29,265 nucleotides of DNA from Ascoidea tarda (nom. inval.). Its lineage: Eukaryota > Ascomycota > Saccharomycetes > Ascoideales > Ascoideaceae. Position 1 is the first letter of the stretch. Every line of letters begins with the position of its first letter. The notes below the pieces were generated by a model, which worked only from the letters and a program-made list of their open reading frames with translations, searched no databases and was not told the origin of the DNA. The translations under genes were made by a program, and so were the position numbers. Shown piece by piece: positions 1 to 8,749 of this stretch. Location: positions 1-29,265 of the forward strand of contig JAKTTS010000160.1 in assembly GCA_030560485.1 (NCBI GenBank), in the 5' to 3' direction.

Positions 1-54
<54 letters not shown>
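1..54 (+). repeat. (AAT)18 trinucleotide repeat coding for poly-Asn
   Basis: Eighteen uninterrupted AAT triplets run from the window edge and are read in frame as Asn. The true length is unknown because the repeat touches the edge. Such a pure tract should vary in length between strains. Confidence 0.95.
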
Positions 55-57
<3 letters not shown>

Positions 58-189
58 AGTAAATCAATTCACCTACCTCTAAAAGATGAGGAGGACCTTT
101 ATTTTACCCCCAAACCTTCAAAGGCTCCGGAATTACCCCCTAGAGAAAATTTTGACATTAAAAAGTACAACAAATATGACTATATTTAA
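1..189 (+). CDS. C-terminal end of an unidentified Asn-rich protein (5' end outside window)
   Basis: Frame 1 is open from base 1 to a TAA at 187-189, giving 62 residues. It starts with 18 Asn encoded by pure AAT, then a charged, Pro-rich tail with the motifs PKPSKAPELPPR and KKYNKYDYI. I do not recognise the family. The tail looks like coding sequence: no stop for 60 codons, mixed codons, and a Pro-rich motif that could be an SH3 ligand. The Asn run resembles those in UTP14, MET4, SCC2 and UBP10 in this window, which are nuclear proteins; that is only a hint of similar biology. The start and most of the gene lie upstream of the window. Confidence 0.7.
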
Positions 190-1436
190 TCGCTCACCAC
201 TTTTTTGCACTATTTTTTCATTCTTTTTTGTTTTTGTCGCTTCTATTTGAATCTTATCCATAAGTTTTCACTTATACATTTTTTTTAAATCCTCGTTCAG
301 AACTTTTAGTTTTTTTTAAGTTTTAAGTAATACGTAATTTCATAAGCCAAATTTCTTACTGATAGTAGCTCTTGGGTTGATCAGCAACAAGAATACCCAA
401 AACTGCAATAGTATTTGAATCAATCGTGTGGTTATAAACAATTGGTGCTTTATGGAATAATCTTAATCGCCAACAGCTGCTCAAAACCACCATTCAGTAA
501 GTGCTAAATTGAGTATTCTCTTTTCTGTAGCAGTTCATTAGCGAATATTGGGTCGATTCCCAGATTTCAGAAGGCTCTGGTGCTGAGAAAATACTGGGAA
601 AGAGGCCCTAAAGCAATAACTACAACCTCAAGCAATAACTACAACCTCAAGCAATGCTGATACTCTTATCGAAGTCTATTTCGCTCTCTTGCTGGATTGG
701 TCTATTTGGCTTCAGCAGCAACGTGACAAGACCCTGCTGCTGTGGCACATCTTGGCAGCAGTTTGCAACCGCACGGTGTCTGGGTGGCGCGGGAGCACTT
801 CAGAAACGGGACGCACTCCAGCAGCAGATATAATAACCATCAAAGGTTTTTGCCGATGAGCATGACGACAAAAACGTCGATACAACAGAAGGCAGTGGGA
901 CTACAGTGGGACTACGGTGGAATGCGATGGAAACACAGCTGCAGTGCAATTACAGATGAAGGAGGTGTCTTCGTGATATAGGCCCTGGGCTTTAGCTGGA
1001 GCTCTGTCTTGCTCTTGGTCTTGCTCTTTCTCCTTGCTTTTGCAGCCCTCCAGCTGTTAGGGCAGCACCAGCACCAGAAACTGAATATCCCAACAGCTGA
1101 GGAACCTGCTTCTGAAACAGCTTCTCTCTTTTGCATGCAATCAGCACATTTGCTGTTTTTATTCCACAAATTCTATTCTTCGGCCAACTTTTGGCTTGTC
1201 AAAAAGAGAAAATTTTTTAGATTATAACTTAAAGCAGTAACTACCAAAGTAGTATTTTGATATGCTAACAGTGAATCGTAATTCACAACTTTCTCAATTC
1301 ATGTCTCATTTCTCAGAAAACATATTTAACTGTTTTATTTTGTTCTCTGTTTCCACTTCTTCTCTTGTTATTCTAATCGGTTGTTAATTACTCGCTTTTT
1401 CCAATTTTTCAACAGATTTTTCAATAATTTACTGAG
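190..1436. promoter_or_regulatory. Long intergenic region upstream of the zinc transporter
   Basis: This 1.25-kb stretch holds the 3' flank of the preceding gene (T-rich, about 190-350) and the leader of the ZIP transporter gene. The middle, about 640-1170, is clearly more GC-rich than the flanks. It contains a 19-bp tandem duplication (612-649), a CTTGCTCT-type direct repeat at 1006-1029, and a 6-bp perfect inverted repeat GTGAAT/ATTCAC at 1271-1286. Short open frames on both strands in the GC-rich part (for example 742-981 + and 912-1169 -) show no family signature, and I do not count them as genes. I found no good match to the S. cerevisiae Zap1 element ACCTTNAAGGT. The last 100 bases are T/C-rich, as in a yeast 5' leader. 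Confidence 0.6.
612..655 (+). repeat. 19-bp tandem duplication
   Basis: The unit AGCAATAACTACAACCTCA occurs at 612-630 and, identically, at 631-649, followed by six bases of a third copy (650-655). Identity of the two full copies suggests a recent event. It lies about 790 bp upstream of the zinc transporter start. Confidence 0.95.
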
Positions 1437-2516
1437 ATGAGCGATTTCATAAAAGTATTTGCTAGAGACTTGGTAGAAAGACATATTGTCTCTTCTTCTG
1501 CGGAGGAGGAGGCTCATGTCGAATGTGATTCTGGTAACGATTATAATGACCGGTTTATGGGTATCAGAATTTCCTCAATTTTTGTCATTCTCGTCACTTC
1601 CACTTTTGCTGCCTTGTTTCCTGTTCTTTCTTCTAGATACTCCTTTATCAAATTACCAAACTGGTGTTTCTTCATCTGCAAGTATTTCGGTACTGGTGTA
1701 ATATTGGCAACAACTTTCATCCACTTATTAACTCCTGCTGTGGAATACTTGGGCCACGAATGTCTCGGTGGTACTTTTGCTGAATATCCATGGGCCTTTG
1801 CCATCACTTTCATGACTCTCGTCGTCCTTTTTTTCATTGAAATGGTTATCTACCACTACATTAAAAACTTTTCAAATTCTTCTCTGACCCCTGTTGCTCA
1901 ACCCCTAATTGAATCAAACCAAGACTCAATCGATGAAGACAAAAAAGCCTCTCTCGATAAGGACTTGGAGAATTCAAAAATCGACCCAGCTAACTTGAGC
2001 TCCTTTACTGGCCAATTAATCAGTATCTTTGTTTTAGAATTTGGTATTATCTTCCACTCAGTCTTTGTTGGTTTGGCTTTAGCTGTTTCTGGTGATGAAT
2101 TCAAAACTTTGTATGTTGTTATCGTCTTCCACCAAGTGTTCGAGGGTCTTGGTTTAGGTGCAAGAATTGCCATTGCTAACTGGCCAAAGGAAAAAAGATT
2201 TACTCCTTATATGTTAGCTCTTGGTTATGGTCTTTCAACCCCGATTTCTATTGCTATTGGTTTGGGTGTCAGAAACTCTTATTCTCCAGGCTCAAGAACT
2301 GCTTTGATTACAAATGGTGTCTTTGACAGTATTTCTGCTGGTATCTTATTATATACCTCCATTGTTGAATTAATGGCTCACGAATTATTATTTACAGAAG
2401 AATTTGACAATAAACCAGAAGACACTTCTCATAAAGGTACAAAGAAAATGTTTGCTGCTTATGGTTTGCTTTGCCTTGGTGGTTTCTTAATGGCTTTACT
2501 TGGTAAATGGGCTTGA
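1437..2516 (+). CDS. ZRT2: ZIP-family plasma-membrane zinc transporter (ZRT1/ZRT2 type)
   Basis: This protein of 359 residues is predicted to import Zn(II) across the plasma membrane. Family features seen: an acidic N-terminal segment (23-38), TM1 around 43-63, the conserved block SSRYSFIKLPNWCFF (65-79), TFIHLLTPAVE (93-103), GTFAEYPWAF (112-121), then the two metal-site helices with H207 in FHSVFVGLALA and H232/E236 in FHQVFEGLGLG. The C-terminus MALLGKWA matches the fungal ZRT ending. The length is close to fungal ZRT proteins (376-422 in S. cerevisiae, as I recall them). The loop between TM3 and TM4 (about 143-190) is short and has no histidine, whereas ZIP loops are usually His-rich. The ATG at 1437 fits the family N-terminus with no intron. 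The symbol is tentative: ZRT1 versus ZRT2 cannot be separated by eye. Confidence 0.93.
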   Translation: MSDFIKVFARDLVERHIVSSSAEEEAHVECDSGNDYNDRFMGIRISSIFVILVTSTFAALFPVLSSRYSFIKLPNWCFFICKYFGTGVILATTFIHLLTPAVEYLGHECLGGTFAEYPWAFAITFMTLVVLFFIEMVIYHYIKNFSNSSLTPVAQPLIESNQDSIDEDKKASLDKDLENSKIDPANLSSFTGQLISIFVLEFGIIFHSVFVGLALAVSGDEFKTLYVVIVFHQVFEGLGLGARIAIANWPKEKRFTPYMLALGYGLSTPISIAIGLGVRNSYSPGSRTALITNGVFDSISAGILLYTSIVELMAHELLFTEEFDNKPEDTSHKGTKKMFAAYGLLCLGGFLMALLGKWA

Positions 2517-2899
2517 TTTTTTTTGTTTTTTTTTCCTACTATTTTTTGTATTTTTCTTTCCACTTTTTTCTTTTCCATACATTTTAGTTTGTTTTGCTTT
2601 TTCTTTTTTAACTTATTGGAGATTCTCTTTATTAATATAAGCTACGTATAGACTTTCACTCGATGTTTGTATTTATTCCATACTCTTCAATAATTGATAA
2701 TCAATAAGAAATGCATTTTCATATTTTCACGTAAGAAAACACGGAATTTTTGGAAAAACCAAAACAACTGCAAAAGTTTTAAATTTCAATATTCAAATAT
2801 TTTTTTACCTTTTTTTTTCCCACTTTCTTCGCCTTCACCTCGATGCTATCTTCTAGAATGGGTTTTCAACCACTTTCAATAAGAGCTAAATACTAGACA
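2517..2899. other. Intergenic: zinc transporter 3' flank and leader of the next gene
   Basis: This 383-bp spacer lies between two tandem genes. The first half is T-rich and contains TATATA-like and TACGTA elements (about 2634-2650) that resemble yeast polyadenylation efficiency signals. The second half is A/T-rich and would hold the promoter of the mitochondrial gene. There is no credible gene: the 62-codon frame at 2694-2882 is composed mostly of low-complexity AT sequence. Confidence 0.5.
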
Positions 2900-5311
2900 A
2901 TGCTACAGAGAAATCTTCAATACCACTCGTTAAATTCCCTTCTACGCTATAAGAATCTATTTTTCCCCAAAACTTTCTCTACTATTAACGAATCAGATTC
3001 CATACCTTATCCAAATCTGAAAATAAAAAATCGACATGAAGCTACTTTAAGTCTAGAAAACTATATCAATTCAAAATTACACACTAATAAAAATAAAAAT
3101 ACAAACACAAGTACAGATAAAAATTTAAAGGAGCATAATATTATTGATGATGATTTGGTTAAATTTTTTGATTTTATTACTGCTCAACCTACTGAAGATC
3201 CGCATAAAATTAATAATTTTCGTCGAAGAATAGCAGAACTATTCCAATCAAATAACAAAACCTTACCCCTAACATCATTTGACCTATTACTTAGATATTT
3301 CAATTTATATAAAGAAGTGTTTTCAAATTATGAAAATTATGAAATTTTAAAAAATTCTTTCAAACTTAATGGTAAAAATCATAAAAACCTTATGAATGTC
3401 ACTGTAAACTCTTTAACCAACCACAATGCCACCTTCAGACTTCGATATTTGCTTGATGATAGTAATTTTCAAGTGAAAAACAGACAAATACTACAAGAAA
3501 GAAATGGTTATATTGAAAATAAAATGCTAAAAGCTTCCAATAAGGATCAGGTTTATTCTCAGTTTATTTTACAGTTGTATTCAAATAAAGAGAAGGAATT
3601 GATAAGAATCCAAAAGCTTTATGGTTTGTATCTTCAGTTTCCGAAACCAGGACCATTAAATTTTTTCCCTGATCATTTCAATGATTTCTTATTACTATTT
3701 TCAAATTTAAATTTAGATAATTTTAAATATCAATTTAAATTGCAAGAAACAATGTCAAGAAGACTTATGATAGAACTAAATAAAAGGAAAACTGTAAGTG
3801 AACGCTTGTTAGAAAAAGAAGAACAAAAAAAACAAAAAAAACAAAAAAAACACAAGAAGACGGAAGTAATTGACAATGTTACGATTGTTCGAGATATTTA
3901 TGCGCAAATAATAGCAGACATGCTAGAATTCAATATTCCAATTACCCTTAAGGAGATGTCAAAATTAATTGAACTAAATTTAGTTCTTAATAAAGAATTG
4001 ACTGAAAACGAGACTAGATTACTTTTAAAAATGTGTCATACATGTTTAAGTACAAATGATAATGATAATGGTGATAATGATTTCTATAAGGAAAAATATG
4101 ATAAAAGTTTAGTTGAAAGTCTGATCAAAAAAAACTATGGTGTCGGGATAATTAGTCTAATGTTAAAGTATTCAATAAAATCTAGAAATACACAACTAAC
4201 TAAAGATATAATTAAAACCATTTATTTTCAAAAGTGTAGTTTATTAGATGTCTTATCGGATAAGGGATCAAATCTTTTGTTTTTAGACTTTTTGATTGTG
4301 ACTAATAATAAAGCCAACTTTTTCAGATTTTTATGGAGCATGTTTATTAAAGAAAAAAGAATAAATGTTTTCACTATCGACATTGTGTTTTTATTTAAAA
4401 TGCTAAAAGGATTGGCAAAGTTTCAGGAAACTGAGCTTACAAATTTAATATTAGGTCGAATTATAAATTTGAATTTAATTAAAGAAGTAAAGAAGGGAAT
4501 CAATCCAGAAGAAAAAATAGAATCATTTGAGGATTTTGATGAAGAAAATGAAATAGAATTTGATGAAAATAATAGCAAAGATATCGATAAAGATTTTCGT
4601 GATAAAAATGATATCAGAGTTGCTCGTCACAGAATTAAAATTATAGATACAATGAAAACCAGAATCCGTTATGTTTTAAAATATAAAAAAGAGAAAGCAA
4701 ATAAATATCAAAGCTTAACACCTTTTGAGGAGCAAGCGTTGGAGGAAATAGAGAAAAATCAAGTTGATTATTGTATTTCAATCAATAGTGAACTATTTAC
4801 AAAAATATTGGATATTTCATTACAAAACCCTAAATATCCATTTTTTGCGATTAAGAAATCATTTGAATTTGCCGAAAAAATAAACATCACATTAAATAAT
4901 TTCATTTTCAATCGGGTGATGTTCAAAATTCGATTCCATTTACAAAATAATGAAGTGGTAGATGAAAGCTGGAGAAGCTTTGAAAACATGAAATACTTAT
5001 TGGAAAAAGTTATGGATTTCATAAGAAATCAGTATTTACTCAATCTGAACCCAACATATTACAAATCAAAAAACTTTCAACCCGATTTTTTCGTTCTTCC
5101 CAACATTATCAAGACATACAGAGTGCTATTGGAAAAAACAACCAACTCTGCAAGGGATCATAAGTTTCTCAATGAGCTCGAAAAGGAGAACCTAGCGACA
5201 GAAGGAGTCGTAGGAGGAATGCCAGCAGATATCAACATGCAGTACATTTTCCACAGAAAGTACTTGCTCTTGCAAAAATTGATGAGCCATGAGTTCAAAA
5301 CACCCCAGTAG
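2900..5311 (+). CDS. Probable mitochondrial gene-expression factor (PPR-like, unassigned)
   Basis: An open frame of 803 codons. I do not recognise a specific ortholog. The first 30 residues carry Arg, Lys and hydroxylated residues and no acidic residue, which reads as a mitochondrial presequence. The rest is predicted to be largely helical, with repeated Leu/Ile/Phe-rich helix pairs (for example around 340-380 and 420-510). This resembles the poorly conserved PPR-type or helical-repeat proteins that yeasts use for mitochondrial mRNA stability, splicing or translation (Aep, Pet and Dmr1 classes). A Lys/Gln-rich tract lies near 307-322 and an acidic stretch near 535-565. The 3' flank contains repeated TGTATATG, close to but not equal to the Puf3 motif of mitochondrial-function mRNAs. 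The mitochondrial role is inferred from the presequence and architecture only. Confidence 0.75.
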   Translation: MLQRNLQYHSLNSLLRYKNLFFPKTFSTINESDSIPYPNLKIKNRHEATLSLENYINSKLHTNKNKNTNTSTDKNLKEHNIIDDDLVKFFDFITAQPTEDPHKINNFRRRIAELFQSNNKTLPLTSFDLLLRYFNLYKEVFSNYENYEILKNSFKLNGKNHKNLMNVTVNSLTNHNATFRLRYLLDDSNFQVKNRQILQERNGYIENKMLKASNKDQVYSQFILQLYSNKEKELIRIQKLYGLYLQFPKPGPLNFFPDHFNDFLLLFSNLNLDNFKYQFKLQETMSRRLMIELNKRKTVSERLLEKEEQKKQKKQKKHKKTEVIDNVTIVRDIYAQIIADMLEFNIPITLKEMSKLIELNLVLNKELTENETRLLLKMCHTCLSTNDNDNGDNDFYKEKYDKSLVESLIKKNYGVGIISLMLKYSIKSRNTQLTKDIIKTIYFQKCSLLDVLSDKGSNLLFLDFLIVTNNKANFFRFLWSMFIKEKRINVFTIDIVFLFKMLKGLAKFQETELTNLILGRIINLNLIKEVKKGINPEEKIESFEDFDEENEIEFDENNSKDIDKDFRDKNDIRVARHRIKIIDTMKTRIRYVLKYKKEKANKYQSLTPFEEQALEEIEKNQVDYCISINSELFTKILDISLQNPKYPFFAIKKSFEFAEKINITLNNFIFNRVMFKIRFHLQNNEVVDESWRSFENMKYLLEKVMDFIRNQYLLNLNPTYYKSKNFQPDFFVLPNIIKTYRVLLEKTTNSARDHKFLNELEKENLATEGVVGGMPADINMQYIFHRKYLLLQKLMSHEFKTPQ

Positions 5312-5649
5312 TTTGGCACATTGCTGTTCAGCCAATCATCCAGCGTCTTTCAGAATGCGGTAAGTACCCCCAGGGTGTTTTTGCACAGCTTTTTGTTTAT
5401 GATGGTTGGTTTGAGTCGGAGCTTCTTCTTTTGGAATATGCGTGTATATGCAAGCGTGTATATGTAAGCGTGCATATGTAAGTATGTGTATAGTATATGT
5501 ATAGTGTATTCATGTTGGCCGTATCTTGGTTGGAAGACATTCAAACACAAATGCTCTTTCAGATCCGAGCACATACAACCTCTGCATGTGGCTGTGTATA
5601 CATCCAGCATCCTTACAAGCACAAACGACGCCATTTCCACCATCGAAGA
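5312..5649. other. Convergent intergenic region with a minisatellite
   Basis: The spacer between the convergent mitochondrial-factor gene and RRT14 has a central 14-bp minisatellite (5440-5495) rich in TATATG and TATGTA, which resemble yeast 3'-end efficiency elements. The remaining bases look like ordinary 3' flanks. Short open frames here on both strands have no family signature. Confidence 0.55.
5440..5495 (+). repeat. 14-bp minisatellite, three good copies plus one degenerate
   Basis: Copies are GCGTGTATATGCAA (5440-5453), GCGTGTATATGTAA (5454-5467) and GCGTGCATATGTAA (5468-5481), with a diverged fourth, GTATGTGTATAGTA (5482-5495). The array lies about 130 bp downstream of the mitochondrial-factor stop codon, on its sense strand, and about 155 bp from the RRT14 stop on the other strand. 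Confidence 0.93.
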
Positions 5650-6081
5650 CTAATCTTCGATATCTGAGTCCTCTTCTTCTAAATCAACAGGAGCCAACCC
5701 AGGGGTTAGCCCAGGATAGGCATGAGACTTGTTTTTGGTGCTTGATTTTCTGATTTTGCTCTTGAACAATTTCTTTTTCTTTGACTTCTTGCTCTTTTTA
5801 CTGTACGAGCTGTTCACTGTGCTCATTATTTCTTTCTGAAGTTCCTTTACTTTTTCATCTTCATGTTGTGATTTCACCAACTTTTCAATTATATCTTTTT
5901 GAGAACGATTTTCCTTGGCTCTTTCGTATAATTTCTTTCTTTCTTTGCTTCGTTTGACAATCTTGCTTCTTCTTATTTTTTTCTCCTTCTTCACCTTATC
6001 AGCATCTGGAAACAACGATGATAGTAGTTGGTTAACCGTGGATTCTGAAGACTGCAACTTCAAATTTTTCAAACCATCCAT
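5650..6081 (-). CDS. RRT14: Regulator of rDNA transcription 14 (nucleolar)
   Basis: This small, very basic protein of 143 residues has the diagnostic RRT14 C-terminus: HAYPGLTPGLAPV followed by an acidic tail EEEDSDIED, which closely matches the S. cerevisiae protein's ending (YPGLTPGLAPVGLSDEED). The N-terminus STVNQLLSSLFPDADK matches the family's VNGLLSNLLPG-type start. The middle is Lys/Arg-rich. It is shorter than the S. cerevisiae protein (about 206 residues). The family is nucleolar and is linked genetically to rDNA transcription and ribosome biogenesis. It is divergent from UTP14, with only 298 bp between the start codons, so a shared promoter is likely. Confidence 0.9.
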   Translation of the reverse strand: MDGLKNLKLQSSESTVNQLLSSLFPDADKVKKEKKIRRSKIVKRSKERKKLYERAKENRSQKDIIEKLVKSQHEDEKVKELQKEIMSTVNSSYSKKSKKSKKKKLFKSKIRKSSTKNKSHAYPGLTPGLAPVDLEEEDSDIED

Positions 6082-6379
6082 TGTAGCCAGCTATAATAGA
6101 AACGTAAAATACAAAATAAAAAATACAAAACACAAAACACAAATTCAAAAGAGTATAAGATATAGATAATCAACTCAAGACGATGATAATAATGATTGAA
6201 GGAAAACTGTTTTTTTATGTTTTAATTTTGTAATTTTTTAATTTTTCGTTTCAAATTACTTTGTAGCCAACTTTGTGGGTCCACTTGGCAAATTTTTTTT
6301 TGAAATTTCACTTTTTTTTTAACTGATAAACTTTTATTTTCGAAATATCTTCACAAATTAATATAATCAATAAAAAACA
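6082..6379. promoter_or_regulatory. Shared divergent promoter of RRT14 and UTP14
   Basis: 298 bp separate the two start codons. The sequence has poly(dA:dT) tracts and an AT-rich palindrome TGAAATTTCA near 6300-6309, which only loosely resembles the RRPE element of ribosome-biogenesis promoters. I see no exact PAC element (GCGATGAG); the nearest is ACGATGATAA near 6180. Co-regulation is inferred from gene content and arrangement, not from exact motifs. Confidence 0.5.
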
Positions 6380-8749
6380 ATGAAAAATATAAAAATTGAT
6401 GGCGCTATACATCTTCTTAATAACCAAGAATTTGAAGATGAGGAAATTACAAGTTCCGAAGACGAAATAAGTGATAATGAATCAGTTAAATCGTTTGATG
6501 AAAATGAATTAGTTACTTTAGATAAAATATTTGATCAACCTGATTCTTCAGATGAAGAATACGAAGAATATGATAATAGTACAAAATCATTTAAATTGGA
6601 TGATAATGATCTTTCGAGTTCAGAATCTGAAAATGATTTGGAATCAGAATCAGAATCGGAATCAGAATCTAATTTTGAAGAAGATGAAAATGAAGATGAC
6701 ATATTTAAAAACTCAGATGACGATAATGAAAATAATGATGATAATAACGAAGTTTCTTTAAAACAAACCATAAAAAATTTGAAAGCGAGTCAAAACAAGT
6801 TTTTGGAAAAATCAAAAAAAAAACTCGAAAATATAAATACTTCAAAGGCTAATGATTTCAATTTACTGTCATCTAATACTTTATCTATTTCTGATATGTT
6901 ATCAGCAATTGACTCCAAAACTGCTCTAAATGATGCTATTCTTTTAAAAGATCAAAAGGATAAACTCTCTTCTCAGAAAAAAAACGGCGATACAAAAACA
7001 TTGGATATACCATTACCTTTAAGGATAAAACAAAGATTTGAAAGAAATGCTGCCTTTGAGATAACAAAAAATGTGTTGAATGAATGGGAAAAGGATCATC
7101 CTGAAGGGTTAGATTTATTGAAAATTAAAAAACAAAACGAAATAAAAATTACTCCTTCTACTTTTGCTCCAGTTGTTAAACCTGCAAATGATTTGGAGTC
7201 TAAAATTAAAAACGTATTAAAGGAATCTTATCTTGAAGATGATAAAAAGGCTTCTACTTTTGAACAAATAGCAACTGCTAAATTATCTGTAAACGAGTTA
7301 CGAAAAAAGCAAAATCAACTAAGGATGATGAGAGAATTAATGTTTAGGGAAGAAATTAAAGCAAGAAGGTAAAAAAAAATAAAAAGTAAAAAATTCAGAA
7401 AGATCAGAAAGAAAGACTTATTAAAAAACAGAAGTTTAGTAGAAGATCAAGAAAGTGACGAAGAAAAGGATGAAAATGATGTTCATTTAAAGAGAGCTTC
7501 TTCAAGAATGACGTTAAAACATCAAAACAATAAATGGGCTAAAGAAATGTCAAAATTTGGAATGTCAAAAGATAAAGAAACTCGTATGGAAATCGAGGAA
7601 GCTGCTAAACGAAACCAGGAATTGAAAAAAAGAATTCAAGATCAAAATAACCATCAAAGTGATTCTGATAGTAATCTTGAAGATTCAGAATCTGAAGATG
7701 AGGAAGAATTAGAATCAAAAAGAAAAAATCTTGGCAAATCTGGATTTCTCAATATGAAATTTATGAAAGATGCAGAAAAAAAATTAAAAATGAAAAATAA
7801 AGAAGAAATACAAAAATTGCGAGATTTGGAAAATGGATTAGATATCAAGGAATTTGATGAGGACAAAGTGGAAAATGTTAAAGTTGCACTAAACAGTGGG
7901 AGAAGAATATATACTCCTTCAGCATCCAATGCTGGCAAGGAGGCTAAGTTACAGAATCAGAAAATTAGAGAAGATGAAGATATTGAAAACTCCAAATTAT
8001 TGAGTAATAGACTATTAAACAAGATTCAAAACCAAAATAAAGCTACCAATTCTAAAATTAAAGATACTAAAAACAAAGCTAAAAAAGATGAAAATAAATC
8101 TAATGATAACAATAACAACAATGATAATAATAACAATAACAATAATAATAATAATAATAACAACACAGAAAGTAAAAACCAGAAAAAAGTTTCCTTTGAT
8201 AAAAAATCTGAAAATAAAACTTTGGAAACACTATCTAAAATTGATAAATCAGTGGAGTCCAATCCATGGCTTGCTGATTCGGATAGTAAAAATACAAAAA
8301 GTAATGTTTTGAAATCCCAAAAATTAACCATTGTAGACAAAAAGTCTACAAAGGCTGCAAAACAAAATTATAAACTTAAAAAGGCTACAGTTAAAAGTGC
8401 TTCAAAATCTAATAAAAAAAGGAAAGAAAACGAAGTATATATTGATGGTAATGAAACTTTGTATATTGATGATGTATATGGTTCTGGAGATGATGAATCT
8501 AAAGAAAAAGCTGAAAACAATAAATTTATGTTTAAAGATAAAAAATTGATCGCAGAAGCATTTGCCGGCGATGATGTTATAAAAGAGTTTAAAAAAGAGA
8601 GACAACAGTTACTAAAAGAAGAGAGAAGGAAAAATAATCTAAAAAGCAGTAAAATGGCAGTTCCAGGTTGGGGATCATGGGCTGGAGGGCCTAAAACTAA
8701 AAAACGAAAGAAAAATAATAAGCTGAATCCAAAATCTGTCAAAGCCTAA
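6380..8749 (+). CDS. UTP14: U3 snoRNP/SSU-processome protein Utp14, split by one in-frame TAA
   Basis: The frame is continuous for 790 codons except for a TAA at 7370-7372 (codon 331). Both halves align with Utp14: LSISDMLSAID, PLPLRIKQRFERNAAFEI and LRMMRELMFREEIKARR before the stop; KKIKSKKFRKIRKK, RMTLKHQNNKWAKEM, KSGFLNMKFMKDAE, GRRIYTPSA, ESNPWLADSD, FMFKDKKLIAEAFAGDDVI and VPGWGSWAG after it. Utp14 belongs to the 90S pre-ribosome and recruits the helicase Dhr1 to release U3. In the S. cerevisiae protein the residue at the TAA position is Leu (KARR-L-KKIKSK), so one base change from TTA would explain the stop. The first ATG after it is at 7508. The protein ends soon after GWGSWAG and lacks the family's C-terminal block with PFPFE and YERSLRMP. 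Long acidic/Ser stretches and an Asn run are present. It may be a working gene with a sequence error, a split gene, or a decaying copy. Confidence 0.88.
7370..7372 (+). other. In-frame TAA inside UTP14
   Basis: The codons read GCA AGA AGG TAA AAA AAA ATA AAA AGT, i.e. A-R-R-stop-K-K-I-K-S. The frame downstream stays open to 8749 with family-conserved residues immediately after the stop, so this is a substitution-type stop and not a frameshift. It sits beside a run of nine A, where base-calling is error-prone. Confidence 0.93.
8104..8166 (+). repeat. AAT/AAC/GAT array coding for the Asn run in UTP14
   Basis: Mixed AAT, AAC and GAT codons encode an Asn/Asp tract of about 21 residues in a linker of the Utp14 C-terminal half. 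Mixing of Asn codons argues for some selection on the amino acid and not pure slippage. Confidence 0.9.

Noticed and set aside
545-570. GGGTCGATTCCC, resembling a tRNA B box
   Set aside because: The T-loop is one base short, and I find no A box, anticodon arm or acceptor stem at the right distance upstream.
620-655. ACCTCAAGC in the 19-bp repeats as a zinc-responsive element
   Set aside because: It lacks the symmetric ACCTTNAAGGT pattern of the Zap1 site; too weak to call.
742-1227. Short open frames on both strands (79, 85 and 72 codons)
   Set aside because: They overlap each other on opposite strands, have no family motif, and lie in a GC-rich promoter where stops are rarer by chance.
5357-5364. 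GGTAAGTA donor-like sequence just after the mitochondrial-factor gene
   Set aside because: It lies after the stop codon, and no branch site, acceptor or coding exon follows on the plus strand.
7369-7398. A 30-nt GT...AG segment that would remove the UTP14 stop in frame
   Set aside because: It is far shorter than yeast introns, has no TACTAAC-like branch site, and would delete the conserved KKIKSKKF residues encoded right there.
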